A stretch of DNA of 64,000 nucleotides from an uncultured Raoultella sp. (GCA_900759445.1 CAAEVH010000055.1:1-64000), one strand, 5' to 3'; shown: positions 37,715 to 49,986, counted from the first letter of the stretch. The notes: generated by a model not told the origin, from the sequence alone. Translations and numbers: made by a program.

Positions 37715-38371
37715 ATGTCTGATAACGACGAATTGCAGCAAATCGCGCATTTGCGCCGTGAATACACGAAAGGCGGTCTCCGCCGCCGCGATCTTCCCTC
37801 CGAACCCCTTGCGCTGTTCGAGCGCTGGCTGGGGCAAGCCTGTGACGCCAAACTGGCCGATCCCACTGCGATGGTCGTTGCTACCGTCGATGAAAACGGT
37901 CAGCCTTATCAGCGTATCGTGTTGCTCAAACATTATGATGACAAAGGGCTGGTGTTCTATACCAACCTCGGTAGCCGTAAGGCACATCAGATTGAGAAAA
38001 ACCCACGCATCAGCCTCCTGTTTCCCTGGCATACGCTGGAACGGCAGGTGATGGTGATCGGCAAGGCTGAGCGCCTTTCCACGCTGGAAGTGGTGAAATA
38101 CTTCCACAGTCGCCCACGTGATAGCCAGATTGGCGCCTGGGTCTCTAAGCAATCCAGTCGGATCTCCGCGCGCGGTATTCTGGAAAGCAAATTCCTCGAA
38201 CTGAAGCAGAAGTTTCAGCAAGGGGACGTTCCACTGCCCAGTTTCTGGGGAGGCTTTCGCGTGAGTATTGAGCAGATGGAGTTCTGGCAGGGTGGCGAAA
38301 ACCGTCTGCACGATCGTTTTTTATACCAACGCGAAGATAACGCGTGGAAAATTGATCGCCTGGCCCCCTAA
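37715..38371 (+). CDS. pdxH: pyridoxamine 5'-phosphate oxidase
   Basis: 218-residue FMN enzyme that makes PLP from PNP or PMP. Full length versus E. coli; [18 protein letters not shown] and [11 protein letters not shown] contribute to FMN binding, and [18 protein letters not shown] is the C-terminal signature. A hairpin terminator follows before tyrS. Confidence 0.97.
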   Translation: MSDNDELQQIAHLRREYTKGGLRRRDLPSEPLALFERWLGQACDAKLADPTAMVVATVDENGQPYQRIVLLKHYDDKGLVFYTNLGSRKAHQIEKNPRISLLFPWHTLERQVMVIGKAERLSTLEVVKYFHSRPRDSQIGAWVSKQSSRISARGILESKFLELKQKFQQGDVPLPSFWGGFRVSIEQMEFWQGGENRLHDRFLYQREDNAWKIDRLAP

Positions 38372-38391
38372 AGATGCAAAATTCTTGTTTT

Positions 38392-38420
38392 AAGCGCTGG
38401 TGCTGAACAATCCGGCGCTT
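38392..38420 (+). terminator. terminator between pdxH and tyrS
   Basis: AAGCGCTGG and CCGGCGCTT pair over nine positions (one G-U) with an 11-base loop, then TATTCT. Confidence 0.65.
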
Positions 38421-38497
38421 TATTCTATGTTTCTTTCGCATCAGGCGAAAAGTCGTGTACCGGCTAAGGTGCAGTCGTTTTATACATGGAGATTTTG

Positions 38498-39772
38498 ATG
38501 GCAAGCAGTAACTTGATTAAACAATTGCAAGAGCGGGGGCTGGTGGCCCAGGTGACGGACGAGGAAGCGTTAGCAGAGCGACTGGCGCAAGGCCCGATCG
38601 CGCTCTATTGCGGCTTCGATCCTACCGCTGACAGCTTGCATTTGGGGCATCTGGTTCCATTGTTATGCCTGAAACGCTTCCAGCAGGCAGGCCATAAGCC
38701 TGTCGCACTGGTGGGTGGCGCAACCGGTCTGATTGGTGACCCGAGCTTTAAAGCCGCCGAGCGTAAACTGAATACCGAAGACACCGTGCAGCAGTGGGTG
38801 GATAAAATCCGCAAACAGGTTGCGCCGTTCCTCGATTTCGACTGTGGCGACAACTCGGCGATTGCTGCGAACAACTATGACTGGTTTGGCAGTATGAATG
38901 TACTGACTTTCCTGCGTGATATCGGCAAACACTTCTCCGTTAACCAGATGATCAACAAAGAAGCGGTGAAGCAGCGTCTGAACCGTGACGATCAGGGGAT
39001 CTCGTTTACCGAGTTTTCTTACAACCTGCTGCAGGGTTATGACTTTGCCTGCCTGAACAAACTGCACGGTGTTGCGCTGCAGATTGGCGGTTCTGACCAG
39101 TGGGGCAATATTACTTCGGGTATCGATTTGACCCGTCGCCTGCACCAGAACCAGGTGTTTGGTCTGACCGTTCCGTTGATCACTAAAGCTGACGGCACGA
39201 AATTCGGTAAGACGGAAGGCGGCGCTGTGTGGCTGGATCCGAAGAAAACCAGTCCGTACAAATTCTACCAGTTCTGGATCAATACCGCCGATGCGGATGT
39301 TTATCGCTTCCTGAAATTCTTCACCTTCATGGACATTGAAGAGATCAATGCGCTGGAAGAAGAAGATAAAAATAGCGGTAAAGCGCCGCGCGCCCAGTAT
39401 GTTCTGGCTGAGCAAGTAACGCGTCTGGTTCACGGCGAAGAAGGGCTGGTAGCGGCAAAACGTATTACCGAAAGCTTGTTCAACGGTAATCTGAGCGATT
39501 TGAGCGAAGCGGATTTCGAACAGCTCGCGCAAGATGGCGTGCCGATGATCGAGATGGACAAAGGTGCCGATCTGATGCAGGCGCTGGTGGACTCCGAGCT
39601 GCAACCTTCTCGCGGCCAGGCACGTAAGACTATCGCGTCTAATGCGGTGACCATCAACGGTGAGAAGCAATCCGATCCGGAATATTTCTTCCAGGAGAGT
39701 GATATCCTGTTCGGGCGCTACACCTTACTGCGCCGTGGCAAGAAGAACTATTGTCTGATTTGCTGGAAGTAA
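38498..39772 (+). CDS. tyrS: tyrosyl-tRNA synthetase
   Basis: 424 residues from the ATG of [10 protein letters not shown] (GGAG upstream). Class I synthetase: HIGH motif SLHLGHLVP, Tyr-specific [14 protein letters not shown]-type KFGKTEGG, and a C-terminal S4 RNA-binding domain (about 357-415). Charges tRNA-Tyr. Confidence 0.98.
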   Translation: MASSNLIKQLQERGLVAQVTDEEALAERLAQGPIALYCGFDPTADSLHLGHLVPLLCLKRFQQAGHKPVALVGGATGLIGDPSFKAAERKLNTEDTVQQWVDKIRKQVAPFLDFDCGDNSAIAANNYDWFGSMNVLTFLRDIGKHFSVNQMINKEAVKQRLNRDDQGISFTEFSYNLLQGYDFACLNKLHGVALQIGGSDQWGNITSGIDLTRRLHQNQVFGLTVPLITKADGTKFGKTEGGAVWLDPKKTSPYKFYQFWINTADADVYRFLKFFTFMDIEEINALEEEDKNSGKAPRAQYVLAEQVTRLVHGEEGLVAAKRITESLFNGNLSDLSEADFEQLAQDGVPMIEMDKGADLMQALVDSELQPSRGQARKTIASNAVTINGEKQSDPEYFFQESDILFGRYTLLRRGKKNYCLICWK

Positions 39773-39784
39773 GATTTAGTTAGC

Positions 39785-39818
39785 AGGGGCGTGGGAAACT
39801 ACGCCCCTTTATTTTTTC
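39785..39818 (+). terminator. terminator between tyrS and pdxY
   Basis: AGGGGCGT, loop of eight, ACGCCCCT, then TTATTTTTT. It lies between the tyrS stop and the pdxY start, so pdxY may depend on partial read-through or its own promoter. Confidence 0.8.
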
Positions 39819-39836
39819 AGGGTTGTGGTAAGTAAA

Positions 39837-40697
39837 ATGAAGAATATCCTCGCCATCCAGTCCCACGTTGTTTTTGGTCATGCGGGCAACAGTGCAGCAG
39901 AATTCCCAATGCGTCGTCTTGGCGCAAATGTCTGGCCGCTGAATACCGTTCAGTTTTCTAACCACACACAGTACGGCAAATGGACCGGTTGCGTTATGCC
40001 GCCGAGTCATCTGACTGACATTGTCCAGGGCATTGCCGATATCAATAAACTCCAGACTTGTGACGCAGTACTGAGCGGCTATCTTGGCTCGGCTGAACAG
40101 GGCGAGCATATTCTGGGTATTGTACGCAAAGTAAAAGCGGCCAATCCGCAGGCGAAATATTTTTGTGACCCGGTGATGGGCCATCCGGAAAAAGGGTGTA
40201 TCGTCGCGCCGGGCGTAGCGGAGTTTCATGTACGCCATGCGCTTCCGGCCAGCGATATTATCGCCCCGAATTTAGTTGAGCTCGAAATTCTGTGCGAGCA
40301 TGCGGTGAACAATGTCAATGAGGCCGTGGCGGCAGCGCGTGAGCTCATCGCTCAGGGACCAGAGATTGTGCTGGTGAAGCACCTGGCTCGCGCGGGTATC
40401 AGCGCAGATCGTTTCGAGATGCTGTTAGTTACTGCTGAACAGGCATGGCATATCAGCCGACCGTTAGTCGATTTTGGCGCTCGTCAACCGGTTGGCGTGG
40501 GTGATGTCACCAGTGGCTTATTGTTGGTTAAACTGCTGCAGGGCGCGTCTTTACAGCAGGCGCTGGAGCACGTGACGGCGGCGGTGTACGAAGTGATGAT
40601 TGCCACCAAAAAAATGCACGAGTATGAGCTGCAGGTCGTGGCTGCGCAGGATTGTATCGCGAAGCCTGAACACTACTTCAGCGCGACGCAGCTGTAA
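39837..40697 (+). CDS. pdxY: pyridoxal kinase 2
   Basis: 286-residue ribokinase-family enzyme phosphorylating pyridoxal. The catalytic region [12 protein letters not shown] holds the Asp base, and FCDPVMG is conserved. The ATG of [10 protein letters not shown] is chosen by colinearity; its ribosome site is weak, and a GTG four codons upstream is possible. Confidence 0.95.
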   Translation: MKNILAIQSHVVFGHAGNSAAEFPMRRLGANVWPLNTVQFSNHTQYGKWTGCVMPPSHLTDIVQGIADINKLQTCDAVLSGYLGSAEQGEHILGIVRKVKAANPQAKYFCDPVMGHPEKGCIVAPGVAEFHVRHALPASDIIAPNLVELEILCEHAVNNVNEAVAAARELIAQGPEIVLVKHLARAGISADRFEMLLVTAEQAWHISRPLVDFGARQPVGVGDVTSGLLLVKLLQGASLQQALEHVTAAVYEVMIATKKMHEYELQVVAAQDCIAKPEHYFSATQL

Positions 40698-40700
40698 CCA

Positions 40701-40774
40701 ATGCCCGATGGCGCTCACGCTTATCGGGCCTGCGTTTGGCTGTAGGCCGGGTAAGCGCAAGCGCTTCCCGGCAA
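40701..40774. repeat. paired REP elements (BIME) between pdxY and gstA
   Basis: Two REP-type imperfect palindromes: GCCCGATGGCGCTC to TTATCGGGCCTGC (40703-40733), and GTAGGCCGGGTAAGCGC to GCGCTTCCCGGC (40742-40772). They lie in the convergent gap, the usual location. Confidence 0.8.
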
Positions 40775-40780
40775 CAACAA

Positions 40781-41386
40781 TTAATTTAACCCTTCTGCTT
40801 TCAACGCCGCAGCAACCGCCGGACGTTCAGCCATACGCGCCATATACGCATCGATATTACTTAACCCTGCCATATTCAGCTTAACCGCATACGCCCAACG
40901 CAGCACGGTGAACAGATAGGCGTCCGCAATGCTGAAGCGCGAACCGCAGATCCATTGGTTATCTTGCAGCGCGTCGTTCACATACTGCATTTTTTTCTCC
41001 AGCAGCGCGCGAACGGTTGGCTTGAAGTCTTCCGGCGTATCGGGACGGAACAGTGGGGTAAAGCCTTTATGCAGTTCTGTCGCAATGTAGTTAAGCCATT
41101 CAATGGTTTTGTAACGGGAGAGGCTGCTGGTTGGGGCAAGGAGTTGACGGTCTGGAACGGTGTCCGCCAGGTATTGCATGATGGCGACGCCTTCGGTCAG
41201 TAGCGTACCGTCATCCAGCAGCAGCGCGGGAACTTGCCCTTTTGGGTTTACCGCGAAAAAATCATCGCCGTTTTCCAGACGCTTCTTCATCAGATCAACA
41301 CCATCCAGCGTGAAATCTTTACCGCTCTCACGAAGTGTGATGTGGGAAGCAAGAGAACAAGCGCCCGGTTTGTAGAACAGTTTCAT
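40781..41386 (-). CDS. gstA: beta-class glutathione S-transferase
   Basis: 201 residues. N-terminal thioredoxin fold with Cys10 in [10 protein letters not shown], the beta-class marker, and a helical C-terminal domain. It conjugates or binds glutathione to electrophiles. Full length versus E. coli GstA. Confidence 0.97.
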   Translation of the reverse strand: MKLFYKPGACSLASHITLRESGKDFTLDGVDLMKKRLENGDDFFAVNPKGQVPALLLDDGTLLTEGVAIMQYLADTVPDRQLLAPTSSLSRYKTIEWLNYIATELHKGFTPLFRPDTPEDFKPTVRALLEKKMQYVNDALQDNQWICGSRFSIADAYLFTVLRWAYAVKLNMAGLSNIDAYMARMAERPAVAAALKAEGLN

Positions 41387-41436
41387 CGGTAACTCCTTTT
41401 GGCTGAGGTATATCGTATGGTAGTGCTAGCTCAGGC

Positions 41437-41467
41437 AAAAAAAAAGCCGCTAACACCAGTTAGCGGC
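41437..41467 (-). terminator. terminator of dtpA
   Basis: GCCGCTAAC, loop of four, GTTAGCGGC, followed on the minus strand by nine T. Confidence 0.9.
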
Positions 41468-41490
41468 CTGAAAAAGAGTTTCCCTGAGAA

Positions 41491-42996
41491 TTACGCTGTC
41501 GCGGCCTTAGAGGCTTTCTCATTGACATCATCGTCCTGAGTCATACGATTCAGTTTCGGTGCCGTCAGTAGCATCAGAACAGCGATAACAGCCGTAGCAA
41601 CACCAATCTGCAGGAACACACGACCGTAGACTTCAAGGGACATCAGCGGGTCAGTGACGTTCTCTGGTACAGCCATCATGTTGGCTACGTAACCACCGAT
41701 GATGTTTGCACCGGCAGTGGTCAGGAACCAGCTACCCATGATGAAGCCCATCAGGCGTTGCGGAACCAATTGAGCCACCATTGCCAGACCCAGACCGGAG
41801 ATCATCAGTTCACCGATACTTTGCAGACCGTAGCAGATGATCAGCCAGTTAACGGAAACGATGCCCGCATCGGTAGCGAATTTAGCACCCAGAGGCAGGA
41901 TCAGGAACGCACCGGAACACAGCACCATACCAATCGCAAACTTGGTTGGCATCGGCAGGGTATCGCCCATCTTGTTATAGATAGCGGCGAGGATTGGGCT
42001 ACCAATGATGATCCAGAACGGGTTCAGTGCCTGGTACTGCTCAGGTTCGAAAGCAATGCCAAGAATAGAGTGCTCAACGTTACGAATCGCGAAGAAGTTC
42101 AGTGAGGTCGGCATCTGGCTGTACAGCACGAAGAAGATAATCGCTTCCAGCATCAGAATGAAGGCGACGATCATTTTACGACGCGCAGCACCGTGCATGG
42201 TGAATGCTTCTTTACCGAAGATAAACACGATACCCAGAGCAATGACGCCCAGAACCATACGTGCGATCTGCTGGTTGTGCAGCAACCAGGTTGCAATCGC
42301 GATCAGTACCACGACGCCAACAATAGTCAGCAACAGGTTACGGAAGTTGATCGGCTCAAAGTCAGGTTTAGAACCGTACTGTTTAACCCAGCGCTGACAG
42401 AATGCGAAGTTAACAACGGTAATCAGCATACCCACGACGCTCAGAGCGAACGCGGTGCTCCAGCCGTAATGCGCAGCCAACCACGGTGTTGCCAGCATAG
42501 AGAAGAATGAACCGATGTTGACGGACATGTAGTACATGGTAAATGCACCATCAAGACGCGGGTCATCTTTGGCATAGCAGGTAGAGAGCAGGGATGATGG
42601 GTTTGCTTTAAACAGGCCGTTACCGACCGCGATGGCCGCCATGCCCATATAAACTATACCCGCATCGTGACCAGACCATGCTACCAACGCATAACCGATG
42701 GCCAGGACAACGGCACCCAGCATAATGACACGTTTTGTACCCAGAACTTTATCACCTAACCAGCCGCCAATGGCAACCAGACCGTACACCAGGGCGCTAA
42801 AGGACGAGAAAAGGGTGATGGAATCCGCTTCTGACATACCCAGTTGTTTAACCAGGTAGACGGCCATAATTCCTTGCAGGCCGTAATAACCAAAACGCTC
42901 CCACAGCTCAATAGAGAAAATGAGATAGAACGCTTTTGGTTGTTTGAAGGCGTTTAAACTCACGCTTTCTGTTGGTTTATTGTTTGCAGTAGACAC
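41491..42996 (-). CDS. dtpA: dipeptide/tripeptide:proton symporter DtpA (TppB)
   Basis: 501-residue POT/PTR2 family carrier with 14 membrane segments. The proton-coupling motif [10 protein letters not shown] lies in the first segment. The start is GTG at 42996 with GAGG upstream, as in E. coli. Imports di- and tripeptides. Confidence 0.97.
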   Translation of the reverse strand: MSTANNKPTESVSLNAFKQPKAFYLIFSIELWERFGYYGLQGIMAVYLVKQLGMSEADSITLFSSFSALVYGLVAIGGWLGDKVLGTKRVIMLGAVVLAIGYALVAWSGHDAGIVYMGMAAIAVGNGLFKANPSSLLSTCYAKDDPRLDGAFTMYYMSVNIGSFFSMLATPWLAAHYGWSTAFALSVVGMLITVVNFAFCQRWVKQYGSKPDFEPINFRNLLLTIVGVVVLIAIATWLLHNQQIARMVLGVIALGIVFIFGKEAFTMHGAARRKMIVAFILMLEAIIFFVLYSQMPTSLNFFAIRNVEHSILGIAFEPEQYQALNPFWIIIGSPILAAIYNKMGDTLPMPTKFAIGMVLCSGAFLILPLGAKFATDAGIVSVNWLIICYGLQSIGELMISGLGLAMVAQLVPQRLMGFIMGSWFLTTAGANIIGGYVANMMAVPENVTDPLMSLEVYGRVFLQIGVATAVIAVLMLLTAPKLNRMTQDDDVNEKASKAATA

Positions 42997-43609
42997 TTTT
43001 ACCTCTTTTTTTACATCCCATATCAACGGGGGTGTTCAGGCACGTGATGAGTCAAGTTCATCCGTCCGATTGTTATAGTGGGAGGGGAAACGGCAAGTAA
43101 TGTTCACTATCTTGACCATTCAGACAAGTGGTTTGTAATAATCTGTTACATATATCATGACTGGTGAAATCGTCGGGACTGTGAAATGTTATCTAGCGTT
43201 AAATTTCTTCATTTGAAAAATGGCAGATTTTTACACTGTTTAATCAGGGTGAAAACCGCAATGTGGCGATATGTTCTGCTATTTGCGCTTGAATCCAGTG
43301 ATATAGGCCATTATCTGAAAAATAGCCAGTGTAATGTTTTGTTTAGAAACTGTTCAGTTAGGTCATCTGATTGTCACTTTAACTAAAAAATAAATATTTT
43401 TTAACATTGTGTTATCTGGATGATCTGGATCACGTATAGATAGAAATTTCTTTTACTAAAAAAACGATTAACCTGCTCAGGTGTTAATTAACAAGAATAT
43501 TGCATTAGATATGCGCGGTTGAACGGCATCATTGTCGGGAAAATAAACTCAGGGGAGTGCATAACTAATCGTTATGTTAGCGAGGGGCAAGCAGTATGCC
43601 CCGGCAGCA
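42997..43609. other. long intergenic region between dtpA and nth
   Basis: 613 AT-rich bases. It holds the dtpA promoter and leader region. I see no supportable gene: the one longer frame (43186-43386, plus strand) has no ribosome site and an unconvincing product. No clear operator could be assigned by eye. Confidence 0.6.
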
Positions 43610-44245
43610 TCAGATATCGACTTTCTCTTTGAATTCGCAAAGATCTTCGATAATGCAGGAACCGCAGCGCGGCTTTCTGGCTATACAGGTGTAGCGGCCA
43701 TGAAGAATTAACCAGTGATGGCAATCGACTTTAAATTCACTGGGTACGACTTTCAGCAGCTTCTCTTCAACCTGCTCTACGTTTTTACCCGGTGCGAACT
43801 GGGTACGATTACAAACGCGAAAAATATGGGTGTCTACGGCAATAGTGGGCCAGCCAAAGGCGGTATTTAACACCACATTAGCCGTCTTTCGCCCAACCCC
43901 GGGCAGGGCTTCTAATGCGGCCCGGTCTTCAGGCACTTCACCATTATGTTGCTCCAGCAGAATGCGGCAGGTTTTAATCACGTTCTCCGCTTTGCTGTTA
44001 AACAAACCGATTGTCTTGATGTAGGACTTAACCCCTTCAACGCCAAGCTCCAGCATCGCGGCTGGCGTATTGGCGATGGGGTAGAGCTTGGCCGTCGCTT
44101 TATTGACGCTGACATCGGTGGCCTGCGCGGAGAGCAAGACTGAAATCAGCAGTTCGAACGGCGATGTAAAATTTAGCTCGGTTGTCGGATGCGGATTGTT
44201 CTCACGCAGGCGCGTCAGTATTTCCAGCCGTTTTGCTTTGTTCAT
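43610..44245 (-). CDS. nth: endonuclease III
   Basis: 211-residue DNA glycosylase/AP lyase for oxidised pyrimidines. HhH motif LPGVGRKTANVV with the catalytic Lys, then the catalytic Asp in VDTHIFRV. The C-terminal [4Fe-4S] site is CIARKPRCGSCIIEDLC (Cys spacing 6-2-5). The last gene of the rsx operon, it overlaps rsxE by one base. Confidence 0.98.
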   Translation of the reverse strand: MNKAKRLEILTRLRENNPHPTTELNFTSPFELLISVLLSAQATDVSVNKATAKLYPIANTPAAMLELGVEGVKSYIKTIGLFNSKAENVIKTCRILLEQHNGEVPEDRAALEALPGVGRKTANVVLNTAFGWPTIAVDTHIFRVCNRTQFAPGKNVEQVEEKLLKVVPSEFKVDCHHWLILHGRYTCIARKPRCGSCIIEDLCEFKEKVDI

Positions 44246-44937
44246 TACACATTCCCTGTTTCACCGGCCGGACTGTCCGTGACAGCCGCCTCGGCACGAC
44301 GTTTCTTCATTTTCTCATCAATCAGATACTTAACAGCCAGCATCAGACCCAGGCCAATAAACGCGCCTGGTGGCAGCATGGCCAGCAGAAACGGCGTATC
44401 GGTATGGAAGATCTCAACGCGCAATACTTTGGCCCAGCTACCCAACAAACCGTCTGCGCCATCAAAGAGTGTACCGTTACCAATTATTTCACGTAGCGAG
44501 CCCAGAACAAACATGGCGCCAGTTGCGCCCATGCCGATGGAAAAACCATCGAGTGCGGATAGCGCAGGGCCCTTTTTGGCTGCGAAGGCTTCAGCGCGAC
44601 CAACAACAATACAGTTGGTCACAATCAGCGGGATAAAAATGCCCAGAGACTGATACAGGCCAAAAGCGTAGGCATTGATCAACATTTGCACCGCGCTCAC
44701 CACGGAGGCGATGATCATGACATAAATCGGAATACGTATTTCAGGCGGTGTCCAGCGACGAAGGGCAGAAATCGTCAGGTTCGTCAGCGTCAGGACGAGC
44801 GTAGTCGCGAGTCCCAGGCCCAGCGCGTTAGTGGCGGTCGAGGTGACGGCCAACAGCGGACACATCCCGAGTAACTGCACAAGCGCGGAGTTATTTTTCC
44901 ATAACCCTTGGACAATAACGTCTTTAATTTCGCTCAT
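44245..44937 (-). CDS. rsxE: Rsx/Rnf electron-transport subunit E
   Basis: 230 residues with six membrane segments; the paired inverted partner of RsxA. Part of the inner-membrane complex that uses NADH-linked electrons to keep SoxR reduced. [17 protein letters not shown] is the conserved family block. Confidence 0.97.
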   Translation of the reverse strand: MSEIKDVIVQGLWKNNSALVQLLGMCPLLAVTSTATNALGLGLATTLVLTLTNLTISALRRWTPPEIRIPIYVMIIASVVSAVQMLINAYAFGLYQSLGIFIPLIVTNCIVVGRAEAFAAKKGPALSALDGFSIGMGATGAMFVLGSLREIIGNGTLFDGADGLLGSWAKVLRVEIFHTDTPFLLAMLPPGAFIGLGLMLAVKYLIDEKMKKRRAEAAVTDSPAGETGNV

Positions 44938-44940
44938 GGT

Positions 44941-45561
44941 TTATTCTCCACAGGCGCTAAGTTGAGGAAGTTGCGCGGGCAGCGTCTGCGCATACAAACC
45001 GGCGCGTTTTACTGCATTAACTACCGCACGCGGCGTAATGGTTGCGCCAGTAAACTGGTCAAAGTCGCCGCCGTCTTTTTTCACCGCCCAGTGAGCGTCG
45101 TTACCCGCAGCGATCGTTTTGCCGCTAAAGTGAGTGATCCAGTCGGACAGTCGCAGTTCGATTTTATCGCCCAGCCCTGGCGTTTCATGATGTTCGGTCA
45201 CCCGCGTACCCAACACGGTACCCGAAAAATCGACACCAACCAGCAGTTGAATAGCCCCGGAATAACCATCTGGCGCCGTAGCTTCAAGAATTGCTGCAAC
45301 GGGACGATCGTCCTGGCGGGCAATATACACTCGGTGAGTGCCTTTACCCAACGCCTGCGCATCGACCAGATAACAACTTTCGGACAAGTTATTATTGTAG
45401 CGATCGCCTGGCAGAACCTGATCGAACAGCGTTTTTTGCTGCAGCGCGGCCTGTTCATCAATGGTGGACTTGGTTAATTGATTGATTGCCGCGGTTAACC
45501 CCGTCGAGCCCGCTGCAAACAGCGCCAGAGTAATACCGTGTTTACGAATCGTTTTCAGCAT
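44941..45561 (-). CDS. rsxG: Rsx/Rnf electron-transport subunit G
   Basis: 206 residues: N-terminal membrane anchor and a periplasmic FMN-binding domain. The flavinylation motif [11 protein letters not shown] carries the Thr that bonds FMN covalently. [12 protein letters not shown] is the family block. Confidence 0.97.
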   Translation of the reverse strand: MLKTIRKHGITLALFAAGSTGLTAAINQLTKSTIDEQAALQQKTLFDQVLPGDRYNNNLSESCYLVDAQALGKGTHRVYIARQDDRPVAAILEATAPDGYSGAIQLLVGVDFSGTVLGTRVTEHHETPGLGDKIELRLSDWITHFSGKTIAAGNDAHWAVKKDGGDFDQFTGATITPRAVVNAVKRAGLYAQTLPAQLPQLSACGE

Positions 45562-45570
45562 AGGGAGTCC

Positions 45571-46623
45571 TTAGCGATGTCCGTACACGCGAGGGCGGGT
45601 GTAATAATCAATCAGGGGAACCGTGATATTTGCCAGCAATACGGCAAAAGCCACGCCATCAGGATAACCGCCAAAACTGCGAATCAACCACACTAACAGG
45701 CCCGCAAGTGCGCCAAAAATCAGGCGGCCACGGTTGGTTGTTGATGCTGTAACGGGATCGGTAAGAATAAAGAATGCACCCAGCATGGTCGCGCCGGAAA
45801 GTAGGTGCAACTGAGGCGAGGCCAGCGAATCTGGCGAGAAAATCCAGCCTAAAGTGGCACAAACGGCGAGCGACAGCAGGAAGCTAACCGGGATATGCCA
45901 GCGAATCGCTTTCTGCCATAGCAACACGACGCCGCCCACCAGCCAGGCAAGGTTAACCCACTGCCAGCCAGCGCCTGCAAGCATGCCGCTGTAGATTGGG
46001 TATTGCATCACCTGCTCAACAGTACGTCCTGCATGCAGCGACGTCTTAAAGGTATCGAGAGGTGTTGCCTGACTGATACCATCAATACCCATACGCAGCG
46101 TGTTCATATCCCCGCCGCTGGCGGTATGTCCGCTAAAGATAACGTTCAGGGCGTCAAAAAAACCAGGCACAGTCGCCGCAATTTCATGCGGCGGCAGCCA
46201 GCTTGTCATCTGTACCGGGAATGAGATAAGCAGCACCACGTAACCAATCATGGCGGGGTTAAACGGGTTCTGACCGAGGCCACCATACAGCTGTTTAGCA
46301 ATGATAACGGCGAATACCGTGCCTAAAACTACCATCCACCAGGGGGCGAGCGGGGGAATACTCACGGCCAGCAGTAACCCGGTGAGCAATGCGGAGTTGT
46401 CTTTTAAAATCGCGACAATGGGTTGTTTGCGCAGTTTAAGCACGACCGCTTCGGCGGCGATAGCGCTGATGGCGGCCAGAACTATCTGGAACAACGTACC
46501 CCAGCCAAAGAACCACAGCTGAGCGGCGATCCCCGGCAATGCAGCCAGTAACACCAGCATCATGATACGCGATGTCTGGCGCTGGTTATGGGTATAAGGG
46601 GAGCTTGCTATTCTGAATACCAT
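45571..46623 (-). CDS. rsxD: Rsx/Rnf electron-transport subunit D
   Basis: 350 residues, with about nine to ten membrane segments. The covalent FMN motif is [10 protein letters not shown] (Ser-x-Ala-Thr). [12 protein letters not shown] is conserved. Related to NqrB. Confidence 0.97.
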   Translation of the reverse strand: MVFRIASSPYTHNQRQTSRIMMLVLLAALPGIAAQLWFFGWGTLFQIVLAAISAIAAEAVVLKLRKQPIVAILKDNSALLTGLLLAVSIPPLAPWWMVVLGTVFAVIIAKQLYGGLGQNPFNPAMIGYVVLLISFPVQMTSWLPPHEIAATVPGFFDALNVIFSGHTASGGDMNTLRMGIDGISQATPLDTFKTSLHAGRTVEQVMQYPIYSGMLAGAGWQWVNLAWLVGGVVLLWQKAIRWHIPVSFLLSLAVCATLGWIFSPDSLASPQLHLLSGATMLGAFFILTDPVTASTTNRGRLIFGALAGLLVWLIRSFGGYPDGVAFAVLLANITVPLIDYYTRPRVYGHR

Positions 46624-48834
46624 TTATTCCTCGTTTACAACCTGCTGCTGGGCGGCTTTCTTTGCCTGAGCGCGTGCAATAGCGGCCGCGACGGCGGCTT
46701 TACGCGGATCCACCGGTTCGACCGTTTCCGTAACCGTCTGCTGCTCGAGCTTGCGGGCTTTGGCGCGGGCGATAGCCGCTTCCACGGCAGCTTTGCGGGG
46801 ATCCACCGGTTCGGCTGTTTCCGTAACCGCCTGCTGCTCGAGCTTGCGGGCTTTGGCGCGGGCGATAGCCGCTTCCACGGCGGCTTTACGCGGATCCTCC
46901 GGTTCAGCTGTTTCCGTAACCGTCTGCTGCTCGAGCTTGCGGGCTTTGGCGCGGGCGATAGCCGCTTCCACGGCGGCTTTACGCGGATCCACCGGTTCGG
47001 CTGTTTCCGTAACCGTCTGCTGCTCAAGCTTGCGGGCTTTGGCGCGGGCGATAGCCGCTTCCACGGCGGCTTTACGCGGATCCACCGGTTCGGCTGTTTC
47101 CGTTACGGTTTCCTGCTCAAGCTTGCGGGCTTTGGCACGAGCGATTGCCGCTTCAACTGCAGCTTTACGCGGGTCGACCTCTGTGCTGCTGCCTCCAGCT
47201 TGGGGAGGGTTTTCCATCCGGGTTGCGCGAGCTTGCGCCTTACGCGCCTCGCGTGCGGCAATCACGGCACTATTGTCAGGTTTTTCGCCAGCCTGAATGA
47301 CTACCGGCTGCATTGCCTGAGCCTGCTTTTCTTTTACGCGAGCCAGCGCGGCGGCAATGGCATCATGATCTTTAGCCGCAGGCTGAACGGCAGCGCTTTT
47401 GTGACGTTCAAGACGAGCTGCTTTTTCACGTTCTAGTCTCGCCTGTCGAGCTTCAAATCGCGCTTTCGCTTCAGCGGCACGTTTTTCTTCCTGGCTAATG
47501 GCATAAATCTCGGCTTTTTCCTGACGGAAATACTGCACCAGTGGAATATTGCTTGGGCATACCCAGGCGCAGGCACCGCATTCAATGCAGTCCGCGATAT
47601 TGTGCGCTGTTGCTTTGTCGTGCTGTTGCCCTTTACTGAACCAATAAAGCTGTTGCGGCAGGAGATCGGCCGGACAGGCATCGGCGCATGCGCTACAGCG
47701 AATGCAGCCTTTCTCTTCCGGCGTTTCTCCCATTTCACTGGCAGAGGGCGCCAGAAGACAGTTGGTTATCTTCACCACCGGTACATCCAGCCACGGCAGC
47801 GTAAAGCCCATCAGCGGCCCGCCCATAATCACCATCTGGTCGGCGGAAGGGCAGAAGCCTGCGTCGTTGAGCAGATGACGAACCGGCGTGCCTAAACGCG
47901 CCCAGACGTTGCCCGGACGGCTGACGGCTTCGCCGGTCAGCGTCACGACACGTTCGGTAATCGGTTCTCCGTCAATTACCGCACGTTTAATCGCGTAGGC
48001 GGTTCCAACGTTTTGCATCAGCACGCCGATATCTGAGGAGCGTCCCCCGTGGGGAACCTGCTTGCCGGTCAGGATTTGCGTTAACTGCTTGGCCCCGCCT
48101 GACGGGTACTTGGTGGGGATTACGCGTAAGCTGATATCGTGTGAATCAGCCAGCACCGCGCGCAGCATGGAAATTGCCTGTGGCTTGTTATCTTCAATGC
48201 CCAGTAGAATTTCGCGTGGCTGAAGAATATGCGCCAGGATGCGGATACCTTCGACGACCTGCGCCGCGCAGTCCTGCATCAGGCGGTCATCAGCCGTAAT
48301 GTACGGCTCGCATTCAGCAGCGTTAATGATCAGCGTTTCAATTTTATCTCCGCCGCCCTGCAGCTTAACGCCGGTGGGAAAACCCGCGCCACCCAGTCCG
48401 GCGACGCCGAACTGGTGAATACGTGCGATCAGCTCTTCCCGGCTGCGGGAACGGTAATCGGCCCAGCCGTCTCGCTCAATCCAGCGATCTTCGCCATCGG
48501 CGTCAATAATAACGCTCAGCTCAGCTAATGCCGATGGATGTGCAGTAGAATGCGGCGCAATAGCAACAACGGTGCCTGACGTTGGCGCATGTACCGGAAG
48601 CATTTTACCACGCCCAAGGGTTAACGCCTGACCACGCAGCACGGTGTCGCCTACGTTTACGCACAGCTCACCCTCCGCGCCAATATGTTGTTTCAGCGGA
48701 ATAACAAAGCGTGGCGCCAGCGGAACCTGTCGCAGCGGCGTACCGTTCGACTGGGTCTTCATTTCTGGTGGATGAATGCCGCCATCAAAGTCCCAGATTT
48801 TGTTTTTTCTGAATGCAGAGAATAACTTAAACAT
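46624..48834 (-). CDS. rsxC: Rsx/Rnf electron-transport subunit C with repeat-bearing C-terminus
   Basis: 736 residues. NADH/FMN-binding region ([11 protein letters not shown], about 150) similar to Complex I 51-kDa subunit, then two [4Fe-4S] motifs [12 protein letters not shown] and [12 protein letters not shown] (about 375-425). An Ala/Lys/Arg-rich coiled region and six tandem 31-residue repeats beginning [20 protein letters not shown] end the protein. The 3' end of rsxB overlaps its start by eight bases. Confidence 0.97.
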   Translation of the reverse strand: MFKLFSAFRKNKIWDFDGGIHPPEMKTQSNGTPLRQVPLAPRFVIPLKQHIGAEGELCVNVGDTVLRGQALTLGRGKMLPVHAPTSGTVVAIAPHSTAHPSALAELSVIIDADGEDRWIERDGWADYRSRSREELIARIHQFGVAGLGGAGFPTGVKLQGGGDKIETLIINAAECEPYITADDRLMQDCAAQVVEGIRILAHILQPREILLGIEDNKPQAISMLRAVLADSHDISLRVIPTKYPSGGAKQLTQILTGKQVPHGGRSSDIGVLMQNVGTAYAIKRAVIDGEPITERVVTLTGEAVSRPGNVWARLGTPVRHLLNDAGFCPSADQMVIMGGPLMGFTLPWLDVPVVKITNCLLAPSASEMGETPEEKGCIRCSACADACPADLLPQQLYWFSKGQQHDKATAHNIADCIECGACAWVCPSNIPLVQYFRQEKAEIYAISQEEKRAAEAKARFEARQARLEREKAARLERHKSAAVQPAAKDHDAIAAALARVKEKQAQAMQPVVIQAGEKPDNSAVIAAREARKAQARATRMENPPQAGGSSTEVDPRKAAVEAAIARAKARKLEQETVTETAEPVDPRKAAVEAAIARAKARKLEQQTVTETAEPVDPRKAAVEAAIARAKARKLEQQTVTETAEPEDPRKAAVEAAIARAKARKLEQQAVTETAEPVDPRKAAVEAAIARAKARKLEQQTVTETVEPVDPRKAAVAAAIARAQAKKAAQQQVVNEE
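46627..47179 (-). repeat. 93-bp in-frame tandem repeats in rsxC
   Basis: The landmark GGATCC recurs at 46706, 46799, 46892, 46985 and 47078, exactly 93 bases apart, and a degenerate GGGTCG at 47171 continues the series. About six copies encode 31 residues each; the internal copies are almost identical at DNA level. Confidence 0.95.
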
Positions 48835-49405
48835 GTTGTTCCACGGGAATGATGCGCACAGGGATGGTGTTTAAATCCCACTTCCAGCTATCAGGTGTCT
48901 CGGCCACCGGGCGTAATTCGATACATTGCGTCGGGCACGGATCAACGCACAGGTTGCACCCGGTGCAGAGATCGCTCATCACCGTGTGCATGGCGCGGGT
49001 CGCGCCCACGATCGCATCAACCGGGCAGGCCTGAATGCACTTTGTACAACCGATACAGTTATTTTCATCAATGACCGCCAGCATACGCACGGGGGTAACA
49101 TCGTGTTCATCACCATCAATCGGCTGCGGGTCGACGTTCAGCAGGGCGGCAATTTTTAACATCACCGCTTCGCCTCCGGGTGCGCAACGGTTGATTTTTT
49201 CGCCCTGAGAGCCGATCGCTTCAGCGTAAGGATGACAGCCCGGATAGCCGCATTGTCCACACTGGCTTTGCGGGAGAATTTCATCAATTTTCTCCACGAC
49301 AGGATCATCTTCCACGGCAAAACGTCGTGAGGCGTAACCCAAAATAGCGCCGAACGCCAGACCCAGTAGACTCACTGCGGCAACGGCAATCCAGATAGCA
49401 TTCAT
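48827..49405 (-). CDS. rsxB: Rsx/Rnf electron-transport subunit B
   Basis: 192 residues: N-terminal membrane anchor, a four-Cys cluster site [16 protein letters not shown], and two ferredoxin clusters [12 protein letters not shown] and [12 protein letters not shown]. It passes electrons within the complex. It shares its first base position with the end of rsxA and overlaps rsxC. Confidence 0.97.
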   Translation of the reverse strand: MNAIWIAVAAVSLLGLAFGAILGYASRRFAVEDDPVVEKIDEILPQSQCGQCGYPGCHPYAEAIGSQGEKINRCAPGGEAVMLKIAALLNVDPQPIDGDEHDVTPVRMLAVIDENNCIGCTKCIQACPVDAIVGATRAMHTVMSDLCTGCNLCVDPCPTQCIELRPVAETPDSWKWDLNTIPVRIIPVEQHV

Positions 49406-49986
49406 TACAACTTCACCAAACCACTAAAGCCCATAAAGGCCAATGACATTAAACCAGCGGTAATCAGCGCAATCGCATTACCGCGAAACGGAGCAGGCAC
49501 GTCCGCCACGGCGAGGCGTTCGCGGATCGCGGCGAACAGTACCATCACCAGTGAGAAGCCGACGGCGGCGGAAAAACCGTATAGCGCCGACTGTAAAAAG
49601 TTATGACCGAGGTTGATGTTCAGTAACGCCACGCCTAATACCGCGCAGTTAGTGGTAATCAGCGGTAGGAAGATCCCCAGCAGGCGGTAAAGTGCAGGGC
49701 TGGTTTTGCGTACAACCATCTCGGTAAATTGCACGACGACGGCGATGACCAGAATAAAAGCCAACGTGCGCAGATAGATGAGATTGAGTGGAATGAGGAT
49801 CCAGGTGTCAATCAGCCATGCGCAGATGGATGCCAGTGTCATGACAAACGTCGTGGCAAGGCCCATACCCATTGCGGTTTCCAGTTTTTTGGAAACGCCC
49901 ATAAACGGGCAGAGCCCCAGAAACTTGACCAGTACAAAGTTATTGACCAGTACAGTTCCGACAAACAGCAGCAGGTAATCAGTCAT
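49405..49986 (-). CDS. rsxA: Rsx/Rnf electron-transport subunit A
   Basis: 193 residues from the ATG of [12 protein letters not shown]; upstream frame extension has no ribosome site. Six membrane segments, conserved [13 protein letters not shown] and [10 protein letters not shown] (Cys of the membrane cluster site). First gene of rsxABCDGE-nth. Confidence 0.97.
   Translation of the reverse strand: MTDYLLLFVGTVLVNNFVLVKFLGLCPFMGVSKKLETAMGMGLATTFVMTLASICAWLIDTWILIPLNLIYLRTLAFILVIAVVVQFTEMVVRKTSPALYRLLGIFLPLITTNCAVLGVALLNINLGHNFLQSALYGFSAAVGFSLVMVLFAAIRERLAVADVPAPFRGNAIALITAGLMSLAFMGFSGLVKL

Noticed and set aside
43186..43386. 66-codon frame in the dtpA-nth gap
   Set aside because: AT-rich intergenic sequence with no ribosome site; composition is not protein-like.
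46690..47180. Regular 93-bp spacing considered as a CRISPR array
   Set aside because: The whole unit is repeated, with no unique spacers, and it is in frame within rsxC.
46588..47436. Long plus-strand open frames opposite the rsxC repeats
   Set aside because: They are mirror frames of the GC-rich 93-bp repeat; the repetitive products follow from rsxC coding on the minus strand.
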